Assembly: GCF_001424835.1 (NCBI RefSeq)
Contig: NZ_LMCQ01000025.1
Coordinates: forward strand, 281,156-345,155
Source: Variovorax sp. Root318D1
Lineage (GTDB): Bacteria; Pseudomonadota; Gammaproteobacteria; Burkholderiales; Burkholderiaceae_C
Length of the DNA stretch: 64,000 bases
Reading direction: 5' to 3'
A program made the position numbers and the translations under genes. Below, in pieces: positions 1 through 10,243 of the stretch; within the stretch, counting starts at the first letter, position 1; every line of letters starts with the position of its first letter. Below the pieces are notes generated by a model, which made no database searches, was not told where the DNA came from, and saw only the letters and a program-made list of their open reading frames with translations.

Positions 1-211
1 GCACGCCGTCGAGCACCATCTGCCCGCGCGTCGGTTGCACCAGGCCGCAGACGATCTTCGACAGCGTGCTCTTGCCCGCGCCGTTCTCGCCCGTGAGCGC
101 GAGCACTTCGCCGGCGTTCAGCACCAGCGAAACATCGTCGAGCACCGGCGCCGCATAGTCCTTGCCGAGCCCACTCAGAGTGAGCACGGGAGCGGCAAGA
201 CCTGTATTCAT
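1..211 (-). CDS. sugar ABC transporter ATP-binding protein, N-terminal part
   Basis: This is the first 70 codons of an RbsA/MglA-type ATPase that would energise import of a sugar or polyol by a periplasmic-binding-protein transporter. The ATG at 211 opens a frame with a short N-terminal lead, then a typical ABC core start (LTLSGLGKDY) and a complete Walker A motif, GENGAGKST, around residues 39-47. The rest lies beyond the left edge, so the second ABC half and the permease cannot be seen. It follows the substrate-binding protein gene on the same strand with a 50-base gap, the usual order of such operons. Confidence 0.85.
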   Translation of the reverse strand, partial: MNTGLAAPVLTLSGLGKDYAAPVLDDVSLVLNAGEVLALTGENGAGKSTLSKIVCGLVQPTRGQMVLDGV

Positions 212-261
212 GACGACGGCGGATGCGTTCAACGTCGGCTCTTTCTTTTTCTTCTGGTGGC

Positions 262-1221
262 TTACTTCGGCGATGACGACTTGGTGACCAGCACCACGTC
301 GGTCTTCACTTCGGCGGGCATGCTCGACTGCGGCTTCTTCTCGGCCAGCGCCTTGAGCGCGGTCTCGATCCCGAACACCGCCTGCTTGGCAGCGAACTGG
401 TCGGCCGTGGCAAGAACGCGGCCGTCGGCCAGCATTGGCTTGATGGCGCCGATGTTGTCGTAGCCGACCACCAGCACCTTGCCGGTCTTGCCCGCGGCCT
501 TGACCGCAGCGACTGCGCCGAGCGCCATGCTGTCGTTGCCCGCGAGCAGCGCCTTCAGATCGGGATGCTCGCGCATCATGCCGGCGGCCACCGTGTTGCC
601 CTTGTCGATTTCCCACTGGCCCGACTGCACGCCCACCACCGTCACGCCGGCCGCCTTCATGGCGTCCTGGTAGCCGAGGGTGCGCTGCTGCGCATTGAAG
701 GTGGTCGAAACGCCTTCGATGATGCCAACCTTGTCGCCGGCCTTCAGGCTCTTGGCCAGCTCGTCGCCGACCAGCTTGGCGCCGGCGCGGTTGTCGGGGC
801 CGACGAAAGGCACCTGGATGGCCTTTTCCTTCAGCGCGGCGGTGTCGAACTGGTTGTCGATGTTGACCACCAGGATGCCGCGGTCGATGGCGGCCTTGAC
901 CACCGGTACCAGCGCCTTCGAATCGGCCGGCGCGATGACCAGCGCGTTGATCTTCTGCGCCATCATCTGCTCGACCATCTTGATTTGGGCCGCCGTGTCG
1001 GTCTCGTCCTTGATGCCGTTGGCCACCAGGGTGTACTGCGAGGCGTGCGCTTTCTGGTGCGCCTTGGCGCCGTCTTCCATCGTGCGGAAGAACTCGTTGG
1101 CCAGCGACTTCATGACCAGCGCGACCTTGGGCTTGTCCTGCGCGAGGGCGGGCGAGGCGGCAAGGGCGCCCAGCAGCGTCAGGGCGGCTGCGCTTTGCAG
1201 CGTACGGCGGGTGAACTTCAT
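262..1221 (-). CDS. sugar ABC transporter substrate-binding protein (RbsB-like)
   Basis: Predicted 319-residue periplasmic sugar-binding protein of the ribose/galactose family (Peripla_BP_4), delivering substrate to the importer whose ATPase gene follows. The ATG at 1221 is chosen over an earlier in-frame start because AGGAGA sits just upstream and because it opens a clean signal peptide: KFTRR, a hydrophobic core, then ASPALAQ with cleavage after ALA. The mature protein starts KVALVMKSLANEFF and carries family motifs such as ALVIAPADS and GNDSMALGAV. The substrate cannot be read from sequence; ribose, ribitol or another pentose or polyol are all possible. The LacI-type operator about 70 bases upstream suggests substrate-induced expression. 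Confidence 0.88.
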   Translation of the reverse strand: MKFTRRTLQSAAALTLLGALAASPALAQDKPKVALVMKSLANEFFRTMEDGAKAHQKAHASQYTLVANGIKDETDTAAQIKMVEQMMAQKINALVIAPADSKALVPVVKAAIDRGILVVNIDNQFDTAALKEKAIQVPFVGPDNRAGAKLVGDELAKSLKAGDKVGIIEGVSTTFNAQQRTLGYQDAMKAAGVTVVGVQSGQWEIDKGNTVAAGMMREHPDLKALLAGNDSMALGAVAAVKAAGKTGKVLVVGYDNIGAIKPMLADGRVLATADQFAAKQAVFGIETALKALAEKKPQSSMPAEVKTDVVLVTKSSSPK

Positions 1222-1288
1222 GGGTTTGTCTCCTGAGAGGGTTGAGCGGTGCGCCGGTCTCTTGCCGGGGATGCCGATGTTAACCAAC

Positions 1289-1312
1289 GAAAACGTTTGC
1301 GCAAACGTTTGC
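1289..1312. promoter_or_regulatory. tandem LacI/GalR-family operator
   Basis: A perfect 20-base palindrome, AAACGTTTGCGCAAACGTTT, lies at 1291-1310. It can be read as two AAACGTTT-centred LacI-family operators whose centres are 12 bases apart. AAACGTTT with a central CpG is the usual core of RbsR/PurR-like operators. The site is upstream of the sugar-binding-protein gene and is the likely control point for that operon. No LacI-family repressor gene is in the window. Confidence 0.7.
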
Positions 1313-1424
1313 TAATCCGGTTTTACCCTGATCCCGGTTCGATTCGGAAGGCGTCGGCTTTGGGGCGAAACCGCGTCCCGGAACCGCCGCCCTTAAAATC
1401 GCCGGTTACCCAAGAGGACCCCCT

Positions 1425-2516
1425 ATGAGTTTGCAATGCGGCATCGTCGGCCTGCCCAACGTCGGTAAATCCACCCTTTTCAATGCGTTGACCAAGGCCG
1501 GCATCGCAGCGGAGAACTATCCGTTCTGCACCATCGAGCCCAACGTGGGCGTGGTGGAAGTGCCCGACCCGCGGCTCGCGCAGCTCAGCGAGATCGTGAA
1601 GCCCGAGCGTGTGGTGCCCGCCATCGTCGAGTTCGTCGACATTGCCGGCCTGGTGGCCGGCGCCAGCACGGGCGAGGGGCTGGGCAACAAGTTTCTCGCG
1701 CATATCCGCGAAACCGACGCCACGGTGAACGTGGTGCGCTGCTTCGACGACGACAACGTGATCCACGTGGCCGGCAAGGTCGACCCCATCTCCGACATCG
1801 AAGTGATCCAGACCGAACTCTGCCTGGCCGACCTGGCCACGGTCGAGAAGGCATTGCATCGCCACACCAAGGTGGCGCGATCCGGCGACAAGGACGCACA
1901 AAAGCTCGTCGGCCTGCTCGAGCGCTGCCAGGCTGCGCTGAATGAGAACACGCCGGTGCGCGCGCTCGAGTTCACGAAGGAAGAGCAGCCGCTGGTGAAG
2001 TCGTTTACGCTCATCACCGCCAAACCCGCGATGTTCGTTGGCAACGTGGCGGAAGACGGCTTCGAGAACAATCCGTACCTTGACCGCCTGCGCGAATACG
2101 CCGCCAAGCAGGGCGCGCCCGTGGTCGCCATCTGCGCCAAGATCGAAGCCGACCTGGCTGAGATGGATGACGAGGACAAGAAGATGTTCCTCGCCGAAAT
2201 CGGCCAGGACGAGCCGGGCCTCAACCGCCTGATCCGTGCGGCCTTCAAGCTGCTGGGCCTGCAGACCTACTTCACCGCCGGCGTGAAGGAAGTGCGCGCC
2301 TGGACCATCCACATCGGCGACACCGGCCCACAGGCGGCCGGCGTGATTCACGGCGATTTCGAAAAGGGCTACATCCGCGCCCAGACCATCGCCTTTGAGG
2401 ACTACATCGCCTTCAAGGGCGAGCAGGGCGCGAAGGACGCGGGCAAGATGCGTTCGGAAGGCAAGGAATACGTTGTCAAGGATGGCGACGTGATGAACTT
2501 CCTCTTCAGCTCCTGA
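1425..2516 (+). CDS. ychF: redox-regulated, ribosome-binding ATPase YchF
   Basis: This is a full-length (363 residues) Obg-family P-loop protein that binds ribosomes and prefers ATP to GTP. The N-terminus has the G1 loop GLPNVGKST (residues about 9-17), followed by the switch region ENYPFCTIEPN and the G3 motif DIAGLVAGAS. The C-terminal third is a TGS-type domain ending in YVVKDGDVMNFLFSS, the standard end of YchF. The gene is preceded by an AGGACC ribosome-binding region. The glutathione transferase gene starts 10 bases after the stop, so the two may be cotranscribed. Confidence 0.97.
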   Translation: MSLQCGIVGLPNVGKSTLFNALTKAGIAAENYPFCTIEPNVGVVEVPDPRLAQLSEIVKPERVVPAIVEFVDIAGLVAGASTGEGLGNKFLAHIRETDATVNVVRCFDDDNVIHVAGKVDPISDIEVIQTELCLADLATVEKALHRHTKVARSGDKDAQKLVGLLERCQAALNENTPVRALEFTKEEQPLVKSFTLITAKPAMFVGNVAEDGFENNPYLDRLREYAAKQGAPVVAICAKIEADLAEMDDEDKKMFLAEIGQDEPGLNRLIRAAFKLLGLQTYFTAGVKEVRAWTIHIGDTGPQAAGVIHGDFEKGYIRAQTIAFEDYIAFKGEQGAKDAGKMRSEGKEYVVKDGDVMNFLFSS

Positions 2517-2526
2517 AGCCCGCCGC

Positions 2527-3201
2527 ATGCTCACCGTCCATCACCTGAACAACTCGCGTTCCCAGCGCGTGCTCTGGCTGCTCGAAGAACTCGGGCTGCC
2601 CTACGAAATCGTTCACTACGAACGCGATCCGCAGACCATGTTGGCGCCCGCTTCGCTGCGGGCCGTGCATCCGCTTGGCAAGTCGCCGGTGGTGACGACG
2701 GACGACGGTCTTGCGTTGGCGGAATCGGGTGCGGTGATCGAGACGCTGATCGAGCGCCATGGCAACGGCCGGCTGGCGCCCGCGCCGGGCACGCCGGAGG
2801 CTGTGCGCTACCGCTACTGGCTGCATTTCGCGGAAGGCTCGGCCATGTCGCCGCTGCTGCTCAAGCTGGTGTTCGACAAGATCGAGAACGGCAAGATGCC
2901 ATTCTTCGCGAAGCCCATCGCCAAGATGATCGCCGGAAAGGCCAAGGCGGCCATCGTCACGCCGAACATCGAGAGCCACCTGAATTTCATGGAGGCTGAA
3001 CTCGGCAAGGGCGAGTGGTTTGCCGGCAATGAATTCACGGGTGCCGACATCCAGATGAGCTTCCCGGTCGAAGCCGCGCAGGCGCGCGGCGGGCTCGATG
3101 CGAAGCGGCCCAGGCTGATGGCCTACCTCGAGCGCATCCATGCGCGCCCGGCCTATCAGCGCGCACTGGAGCGCGGCGGCCCTTACGGTCTGCTGAGTTG
3201 A
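2527..3201 (+). CDS. glutathione S-transferase family protein
   Basis: This 224-residue cytosolic protein has an N-terminal thioredoxin-like domain (MLTVHHLNNSRSQRVLWLL, with HPLGKSPVV and the glutathione-contacting ESGAVIE segment near residue 67) and an all-helical C-terminal domain. It resembles the Ser/Cys-type bacterial transferases in which HHLNNSRSQR supplies the active-site residue. It probably conjugates or reduces electrophiles or peroxides with glutathione. It starts 10 bases after ychF. Substrate unknown. Confidence 0.9.
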   Translation: MLTVHHLNNSRSQRVLWLLEELGLPYEIVHYERDPQTMLAPASLRAVHPLGKSPVVTTDDGLALAESGAVIETLIERHGNGRLAPAPGTPEAVRYRYWLHFAEGSAMSPLLLKLVFDKIENGKMPFFAKPIAKMIAGKAKAAIVTPNIESHLNFMEAELGKGEWFAGNEFTGADIQMSFPVEAAQARGGLDAKRPRLMAYLERIHARPAYQRALERGGPYGLLS

Positions 3202-3217
3202 AACGGCAGCAACTGCT

Positions 3218-3688
3218 TCACGACGGAAACACGTAGAGCAGCGCGACTGTCATGGTGACATAGCGCAGGAATTTTCCGATTGCCATGTAGCCCAGGCACG
3301 GCCAGAAGGGCAGCTTGAGCCAGCCGGCCACCGCGCACAGCGGATCGCCCACGATCGGAAGCCAGCTCAAAAGGCAGGCCTTCGGTCCGAGTCGTTCCAG
3401 CCAGCCCAATACGCGCACATGATGTTTCGAGTGCGAATATTTGTCGGCCACCTTGTGCGCGCCATAGCCTATCCACCAGTCGACCGCGCCGCCTAGCGTG
3501 TTGCCCACCGTGGCCACCGCGATGGCCGACCAGAACATCTCGGGGTTGAGCTTGAGCAGGCCGAAAAGAATGGGCTCGGAGCCCACCGGCAACAGCGTGG
3601 CCGAGACGAAAGCCGCAATGAACAGCGTGGAGAGTCCGAACTGCGGAAGTGCGAGCAGTGCGAGAAGAGCGTCGAGCCAGGCTTGCAT
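3218..3688 (-). CDS. YqaA family membrane protein (DedA-like)
   Basis: A 156-residue polytopic inner-membrane protein of the YqaA/SNARE-associated family. The ATG at 3688 is preferred to an upstream start because it opens directly into the first hydrophobic helix (AWLDALLALLALPQFG) and matches the usual family length. The family signature is visible: VSATLLPVGSEPILFGLL, then GNTLGGAVDWWIGY, LGPKACLLSWLPIVGDPLCAVAGWL and a final helix. Members are thought to act in membrane lipid or solute movement, but no activity can be assigned here. It converges with the glutathione transferase gene. Confidence 0.88.
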   Translation of the reverse strand: MQAWLDALLALLALPQFGLSTLFIAAFVSATLLPVGSEPILFGLLKLNPEMFWSAIAVATVGNTLGGAVDWWIGYGAHKVADKYSHSKHHVRVLGWLERLGPKACLLSWLPIVGDPLCAVAGWLKLPFWPCLGYMAIGKFLRYVTMTVALLYVFPS

Positions 3689-3868
3689 AAGGTGAAATGA
3701 GTCGACGCAGTATAGGCAGCGCGCTTTCAAATCACGGTCGGAAAAAGCGCCGTGCACAAGGGTGTTTGCGCCGGTACCCCGGGCGCAAATCGTTTCAGCC
3801 GACAAAACGGCGCGTGGCTACAATCGTGCCTCATTTTTCAGCAGCCGAACGCGCGACACTTTTCTCCC

Positions 3869-4927
3869 ATGACCTTGCAGATCGGCACCCACACGCTGAA
3901 GAACCGGCTGTTCGTCGCGCCCATGGCCGGCGTGACGGACCGGCCCTTTCGCATGCTGTGCCGCGAGCTCGGCGCGGGCTACGCGGTCAGCGAGATGGTC
4001 ACCTCGCGCAAGGAACTCTGGAACACGCTGAAGACGTCGCGCCGCGCCAACCACGACGGCGAGCCGGGCCCCATCGCGGTGCAGATTGCCGGAACCGACG
4101 CGGCGATGATGGCCGAGGCCACGGTCTACAACATCGAGCGCGGTGCGCAGATCATCGACATCAACATGGGGTGCCCGGCCAAGAAGGTCTGCAACAAATG
4201 GGCCGGCTCCGCGCTGATGCGCGACGAGCCCCTGGCACTCGAGATCGTGCGCGCCGTGGTCGATGCGGCCCAGCCCTTCAACGTGCCGGTCACGCTCAAG
4301 ATGCGCACCGGCTGGAGCGAAGAGCACCGCAACGCGGTGAAGCTCGCGCGCGATTTCGAATCGGCGGGCGTGCAGATGCTCACCGTGCACGGCCGCACGC
4401 GCGAGCAGGGCTACAAGGGCAATGCCGAGTACGACACCATTGCCGCCGTGAAGGCCGCAGTGCGCGTGCCCGTGGTAGCCAACGGCGACATCCGCTCGCC
4501 CGAGAAGGCACGCGACGTGCTCGCGGCCACCGGCGCCGATGCGGTAATGATCGGCCGCGCAGCGCAGGGCCGGCCCTGGATCTTTCGCGAGATCGCGCAT
4601 TTCCTGGATACCGGCACGCACCTTGCACCGCCCTTGGTCGCCGAAGTTCGCCGCCTGCTGCTCGACCACCTCGTGGAGCACTACGCGCTCTACGGCGAGT
4701 TCAGTGGCGTGCGCACGGCGCGCAAGCACATTGGCTGGTATGTGCGTACGCTGCCGGATGGCGAAGCCTTCCGCGCACAGATGAACACCATCGAAGACTC
4801 GGCCGCGCAACTGCGTGCGGTCGGCGATTATTTCGACGGGTTGGCGGACCGCATGGACCGCATGCCCGTACACCAGGCGGCCGAAGAGCTGTCAGGTGAA
4901 GAGGAGGCGGCTTGCGCCGCTGATTGA
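3869..4927 (+). CDS. dusB: tRNA-dihydrouridine synthase B
   Basis: FMN-dependent enzyme of 352 residues that reduces specific uridines in the tRNA D-loop. The ATG at 3869 gives the normal DusB N-terminus (MTLQIGTHTLKNRLFVAPMAG), so an upstream GTG at 3752 is not used. Motifs include APMAGVTDRPFR near residue 18, NMGCPAKK with the catalytic cysteine near residue 98, the substrate-side KMRTGW, TVHGRTREQGY, and the phosphate-binding NGDI and MIGRAAQGRPW near the end of the barrel. It forms the widely conserved dusB-fis pair; fis starts 23 bases after the stop. Confidence 0.97.
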   Translation: MTLQIGTHTLKNRLFVAPMAGVTDRPFRMLCRELGAGYAVSEMVTSRKELWNTLKTSRRANHDGEPGPIAVQIAGTDAAMMAEATVYNIERGAQIIDINMGCPAKKVCNKWAGSALMRDEPLALEIVRAVVDAAQPFNVPVTLKMRTGWSEEHRNAVKLARDFESAGVQMLTVHGRTREQGYKGNAEYDTIAAVKAAVRVPVVANGDIRSPEKARDVLAATGADAVMIGRAAQGRPWIFREIAHFLDTGTHLAPPLVAEVRRLLLDHLVEHYALYGEFSGVRTARKHIGWYVRTLPDGEAFRAQMNTIEDSAAQLRAVGDYFDGLADRMDRMPVHQAAEELSGEEEAACAAD

Positions 4928-4950
4928 GAGAGAAGAAGAGAAGAAAAAGC

Positions 4951-5187
4951 ATGAGCAAGAAACACATCGAGGACTGCGTTCGCACCAGTCTGGACAGCTA
5001 CTTTCGCGATTTGCGCGGCACCGAACCCGACGGCATGTACGAGATGCTCGTGCGCGTGGTCGAGAAGCCCCTGCTTGACGTCGTGATGACGCGCGCCGAG
5101 GGCAATCAGTCGAAGGCCGCGCAATGGTTGGGCCTGAATCGCAACACGCTTCGCAAGAAGCTGGTTGAACACAAACTTTTGAAATAA
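4951..5187 (+). CDS. fis: Fis family DNA-binding protein
   Basis: A 78-residue nucleoid-associated protein and transcriptional regulator. It is shorter than enteric Fis (98 residues), as is normal in betaproteobacteria. The C-terminal helix-turn-helix (QSKAAQWLGLNRNTLRKKL) is complete, and the N-terminal dimerisation helix is present. The ATG at 4951 is preceded by a purine-rich GAAGAGAAGAAAAAGC stretch that supplies the ribosome-binding site; an upstream in-frame TTG is not needed. It is coupled to dusB and followed by purH 16 bases later. Confidence 0.95.
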   Translation: MSKKHIEDCVRTSLDSYFRDLRGTEPDGMYEMLVRVVEKPLLDVVMTRAEGNQSKAAQWLGLNRNTLRKKLVEHKLLK

Positions 5188-5203
5188 CTCCACGGCATAT
5201 TCC

Positions 5204-6811
5204 ATGGCCCAGACCGCACTCATCTCCGTCTCCGACAAAACCGGCATCCTCGAATTCGCGCAAGCACTGCATGGCCTTGGCATCAAGCTGCTCTCCACCG
5301 GCGGCACCGCCAAGCTGCTGGCCGACGCAGGCTTGCCCGTGACCGAAGTGGCCGACCACACCGGTTTTCCTGAAATGCTCGACGGCCGCGTGAAGACGCT
5401 GCATCCCAAGATCCATGGCGGCCTGCTCGCGCGGCGTGACCTGCCGGCGCACGTGGCGGCCATCAAGGAACACGGCATCGACACCATCGACCTGCTTGTG
5501 GTCAATCTTTACCCGTTCGAAGCCACAGTGGCCAAGGCCGGTTGCACGCTCGAGGACGCCATCGAGAACATCGACATCGGCGGCCCGGCGATGGTGCGCA
5601 GCGCGGCCAAGAACTGGAAGGACGTGGGGGTGCTGACCGACGCCTCGCAATACCCCGTGGCACTGGCCGAGCTCCAAGCCGGCGGCAAGCTCAGCGACAA
5701 GACCAAGTTCGCCTTCTCCGTGGCTGCGTTCAACCGCATTGCCGACTACGACGGCGCCATCAGCGACTACCTCTCGGCCATCGACTTCGACGCCAGCATC
5801 GGCCAGCCTGCGCCTACGCGTTCGCTGTTCCCGGCGCAAAGCAACGGCCGCTTCGTGAAGGTGCAAGACCTGCGCTATGGCGAGAACCCGCACCAGCAAG
5901 CCGCGTTCTACCGCGACCTGTATCCGGCGCCGGGCTCACTCGTGTCCGCAAAGCAGCTGCAGGGCAAGGAACTCAGTTACAACAACATCGCCGATGCCGA
6001 CGCCGCATGGGAATGCGTGAAGAGCTTCGACGTGCCGGCCTGCGTGATCGTGAAGCACGCCAACCCTTGCGGCGTGGCCGTTGGCAAGGATGCGGCCGAA
6101 GCCTATGACAAGGCCTTCAAGACCGATCCGACTTCGGCCTTCGGCGGCATCATCGCCTTCAATCGGCCGGTGGACCTTGCCACTGCGCAAGCCGTCAACA
6201 AACAGTTCGTCGAAGTGCTGATGGCGCCGGGCTACACGCCTGAGGCGCTGGAGGTGTTCCAGGCGACCAAGGCCAAGCTCAACGTGCGCGTGCTCGAGAT
6301 CGCATTGCCCAGGGGTGGCGCAACAGACTGGGACAACGGCCGCAACGCGATCGACGTGAAGCGCGTTGGCTCCGGCCTCCTGATGCAAACCGCCGACAAC
6401 CACGAGCTTTCCGCGAGTGACCTCAAGGTGGTATCGAAGAAGCAACCGACGCCCGAGCAGCTGCAAGACCTGCTGTTCGCGTGGAAGGTCGCCAAGTACG
6501 TGAAGAGCAACGCCATCGTGTTCTGCGCTGGCGGGATGACCATGGGCGTGGGCGCGGGCCAGATGAGCCGCCTCGATTCAGCGCGCATCGCGAGCATCAA
6601 AGCCGAGCATGCGGGCTTGTCGCTCAAGGGCACCGCGGTGGCCAGCGATGCCTTCTTCCCGTTCCGCGACGGGCTCGACGTGGTGGTCGATGCCGGCGCA
6701 AGCTGCGTCATCCAGCCGGGCGGCTCGATGCGCGACCAGGAAGTGATCGATGCCGCCGACGAGCGCGGCGTGGTCATGGTGCTGTCGGGCGTGCGCCACT
6801 TCCGCCACTGA
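5204..6811 (+). CDS. purH: bifunctional AICAR formyltransferase / IMP cyclohydrolase
   Basis: This enzyme catalyses the last two steps of de novo IMP synthesis: formylation of AICAR with 10-formyl-THF, then ring closure. At 535 residues it is full length. The N-terminal MGS-like cyclohydrolase domain starts SVSDKTGILEFAQ and contains STGGTAKLL and VKTLHPKIHGGLLARR. The C-terminal transformylase domain has the catalytic KHANPCG motif near residue 285 and ends GVVMVLSGVRHFRH. It follows fis closely and converges with hemL. Confidence 0.98.
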   Translation: MAQTALISVSDKTGILEFAQALHGLGIKLLSTGGTAKLLADAGLPVTEVADHTGFPEMLDGRVKTLHPKIHGGLLARRDLPAHVAAIKEHGIDTIDLLVVNLYPFEATVAKAGCTLEDAIENIDIGGPAMVRSAAKNWKDVGVLTDASQYPVALAELQAGGKLSDKTKFAFSVAAFNRIADYDGAISDYLSAIDFDASIGQPAPTRSLFPAQSNGRFVKVQDLRYGENPHQQAAFYRDLYPAPGSLVSAKQLQGKELSYNNIADADAAWECVKSFDVPACVIVKHANPCGVAVGKDAAEAYDKAFKTDPTSAFGGIIAFNRPVDLATAQAVNKQFVEVLMAPGYTPEALEVFQATKAKLNVRVLEIALPRGGATDWDNGRNAIDVKRVGSGLLMQTADNHELSASDLKVVSKKQPTPEQLQDLLFAWKVAKYVKSNAIVFCAGGMTMGVGAGQMSRLDSARIASIKAEHAGLSLKGTAVASDAFFPFRDGLDVVVDAGASCVIQPGGSMRDQEVIDAADERGVVMVLSGVRHFRH

Positions 6812-6836
6812 CCTCGCGCGCCCGCAGGCGATCGGA

Positions 6837-8131
<1,295 letters not shown>

Positions 8132-8132
<1 letters not shown>

Positions 8133-9097
8133 CAATGTCTGGTGTCGTGAGGGGGCAGGGCGAAATCGGGGGCAGCGTCGGGGTCTTGGTCATCGTCGTC
8201 TTCATCTTCCGGCTCGGCCCAGAACAGGCGGTCGGGAAGCACATGGCCCATGCCGGGCCGGAATCCCGCGTCCAGGCAGCGGTCCATATAGGCCAGGGCC
8301 TCGGTGGTAGCGGCCACCAGGTCGGTGCCGCTCGCGAGCAGGGCGGCCAACGCGGCCGACAGGGTGTCGCCGGCGCCGGCGAAGACGGCCTCGAGCCGCT
8401 CGTATTTTTCGTTGGCAAGCACTGACTGCGGCGAAGCCAGCACGTTGTCGATGAACTGGTCGGGCAGCACCATGCCGGTCACCAGCGTGTAGGGCACGCC
8501 GAACTCGCCGGCAGCCTTGGCGATGTCGCGTGCACCGGGCGGACGCTCGCCGCTCCAGTCGGGAAGCAGCCATCGCCAGAGGGTGCTGTGGTTTCCAACC
8601 AACACTGTGGTCTGTGGCAAAAGTAACTCTCGAAAAGCGTCGAGATAGGGCTCGATCAGGTTCTCGTCCCACCACGAAAGATTGGGCATGTACGCCACCA
8701 GCGGCACCTCGGGATAGTCGGAGGCGGTCTCGGCAATGGTGCTCAGGGCGTCGGGGCTGCCGACAAAGCCCACCTTGATGAGCTGGACTTCCACGTCTTC
8801 AAGGATGGCGCGCGCCTGCTCGGCAATGGCCTCCTCTTCGAAGGCGAAGTGGTCGAATATCTCGGCCGTGTCGCGTGCGTAGGCGCCCGTCACCACTGGC
8901 AGCATGTGTGCGCCCACCGACGCCATGGCCAGTGCGTCGGCCCCCAGGCCGCCCGCACCGCTGGGATCGCTGGCATTGAAGACCAGCACGCAGGGCGGAT
9001 TCAGGTCCCGTTCGGCCACTTCTTCGGCGTCCGGCGGAGGGTCGTTAAGATTGCCCGGTTTGCGGGTGTTGTCTGCGGAATGTAAGTAAATGGTCAT
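8132..9097 (-). CDS. thiD: hydroxymethylpyrimidine/phosphomethylpyrimidine kinase
   Basis: Ribokinase-fold kinase of thiamine biosynthesis, phosphorylating HMP and HMP-P. The core motif NASDPSGAGGLGADALA (residues about 41-57) and the anion-hole GAGDTLSAAL near residue 245 are present. At 321 residues it is longer than typical ThiD (about 265): it has an N-terminal lead of about 35 residues and an acidic C-terminal tail rich in Asp and Glu. Pyridoxal-kinase-type specificity cannot be excluded from sequence alone. It is cotranscribed with hemL and divergent from the rubredoxin gene. Confidence 0.85.
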
Positions 9098-9208
9098 ACA
9101 CGGGCCAAAATCACCTCAATGGTGGCATAGGCGCGACGTTTACCGCCCGCCAGTGAGATACGCATAGATACACTCGTTGCATTTAATGAACAAGGACTTT
9201 AAGCTCCG

Positions 9209-9379
9209 ATGAATACGAAAACTTGGATGTGCCTGATTTGTGGGTGGATCTATGACGAAGCGGTGGGTGTACCGGAAGATGGGATCGCAGCAGGCACGGC
9301 CTGGGCGGATGTCCCGATGAACTGGACCTGTCCTGAGTGCGGTGCACGCAAGGAAGACTTCGAAATGGTTGAAATCTGA
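9209..9379 (+). CDS. rubredoxin
   Basis: A small 56-residue cytosolic electron carrier. The two Cys-x-x-Cys knuckles that bind one iron are intact: CLICGW at residues 8-13 and CPECGA near residues 41-46, with the conserved YDE and DVP...W segments between them. The AAGGAC upstream of the ATG is the ribosome-binding site, although spaced a little far. It lies just ahead of the pilGHIJ-chpA operon, an arrangement I recall from other Burkholderiales. The partner redox enzyme is not identifiable here. Confidence 0.96.
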   Translation: MNTKTWMCLICGWIYDEAVGVPEDGIAAGTAWADVPMNWTCPECGARKEDFEMVEI

Positions 9380-9460
9380 AGCATGGCATAGGGCTACGCG
9401 ATCTGCGCCGATGTACGGTGCGGCGGGCATCCAAGTCTCATCTCAGCAGGAGTGTGTGCA

Positions 9461-9859
9461 ATGGGGCCGAATGGATCAGGTTACAAGGTGCTGGTCATCG
9501 ATGACAGCAATACGATCCGGCGCAGTGCCGAAATATTTCTGAAGCAGGGCGGACACGAGGTCCTCCTTGCGGAAGACGGCTTTGACGCGCTCTCGAAGGT
9601 CAACGACCACAAGCCGCATCTGATTTTCTGCGACATCCTCATGCCGCGGCTCGACGGCTACCAGACCTGCGCCATCATCAAGCGCAACGCTCAGTTCTCC
9701 AATGTTCCGGTTGTCATGCTTTCCTCGAAAGACGGCGTCTTCGACAAGGCTCGCGGCCGCATGGTCGGCTCGCAAGACTACCTGACCAAACCCTTCACCA
9801 AAGACCAGCTGCTGCAGGCCGTGCAGCAGTTTGGCATCGTTCAACAGGAAGCGCAGTAA
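9461..9859 (+). CDS. pilG: twitching motility response regulator PilG
   Basis: Single-domain CheY-like receiver (132 residues) that works with the ChpA kinase to control type IV pilus extension. The N-terminal acidic pair (VIDDSNTIRR), the phospho-accepting Asp in IFCDILMPRLDGY, the switch Ser/Thr (MLSS) and the Lys in LTKPF are all there. The ATG at 9461 is chosen because AGGAG lies eight bases upstream; an in-frame GTG at 9452 overlaps that site. Its stop overlaps the pilH start (TAATG). Confidence 0.93.
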   Translation: MGPNGSGYKVLVIDDSNTIRRSAEIFLKQGGHEVLLAEDGFDALSKVNDHKPHLIFCDILMPRLDGYQTCAIIKRNAQFSNVPVVMLSSKDGVFDKARGRMVGSQDYLTKPFTKDQLLQAVQQFGIVQQEAQ

Positions 9860-10224
9860 TGCCCATTCGAAAAATCCTCGTCGTCGACGACTCCAAGACG
9901 GAACTGATGTTCCTGTCCGACCTGCTCCAGAAGAACGGCTTTGCCGTCAAGACCGCCGAAAACGCCGAAGACGCCATGCGCCGTCTCGAAGAGGACCAGC
10001 CCGACCTGATTCTCATGGACGTCGTCATGCCCGGCCAGAACGGCTTCCAGCTCACGCGCGCCATTGCCCGCGACCCGCAGTACGCCGCCATTCCGATCAT
10101 CCTGTGTACCAGCAAGAACCAGGAAACCGATCGCGTCTGGGGCATGCGCCAAGGCGCGCGCGACTACATCGTGAAGCCGGTCAACGTGGCCGAGCTGATG
10201 TCCAAGATCAGCGCGCTGGCCTGA
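9859..10224 (+). CDS. pilH: twitching motility response regulator PilH
   Basis: A second single-domain receiver of 121 residues in the Chp pathway, usually acting as the retraction-side regulator or a phosphate sink. It shows VVDDSKTELMFL, the phosphorylation site LILMDVVMPGQNGF and the conserved lysine in IVKPVN. The start codon overlaps the pilG stop by one base, so the two are translationally coupled. PilI follows after 19 bases. Confidence 0.93.
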   Translation: MPIRKILVVDDSKTELMFLSDLLQKNGFAVKTAENAEDAMRRLEEDQPDLILMDVVMPGQNGFQLTRAIARDPQYAAIPIILCTSKNQETDRVWGMRQGARDYIVKPVNVAELMSKISALA

Positions 10225-10243
10225 ACAGAAGACTGCCGAGTCC

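Noticed and set aside
9452..9460. GTG start for pilG.
   Set aside because: The GTG overlaps the AGGAG that is ideally spaced for the ATG at 9461.
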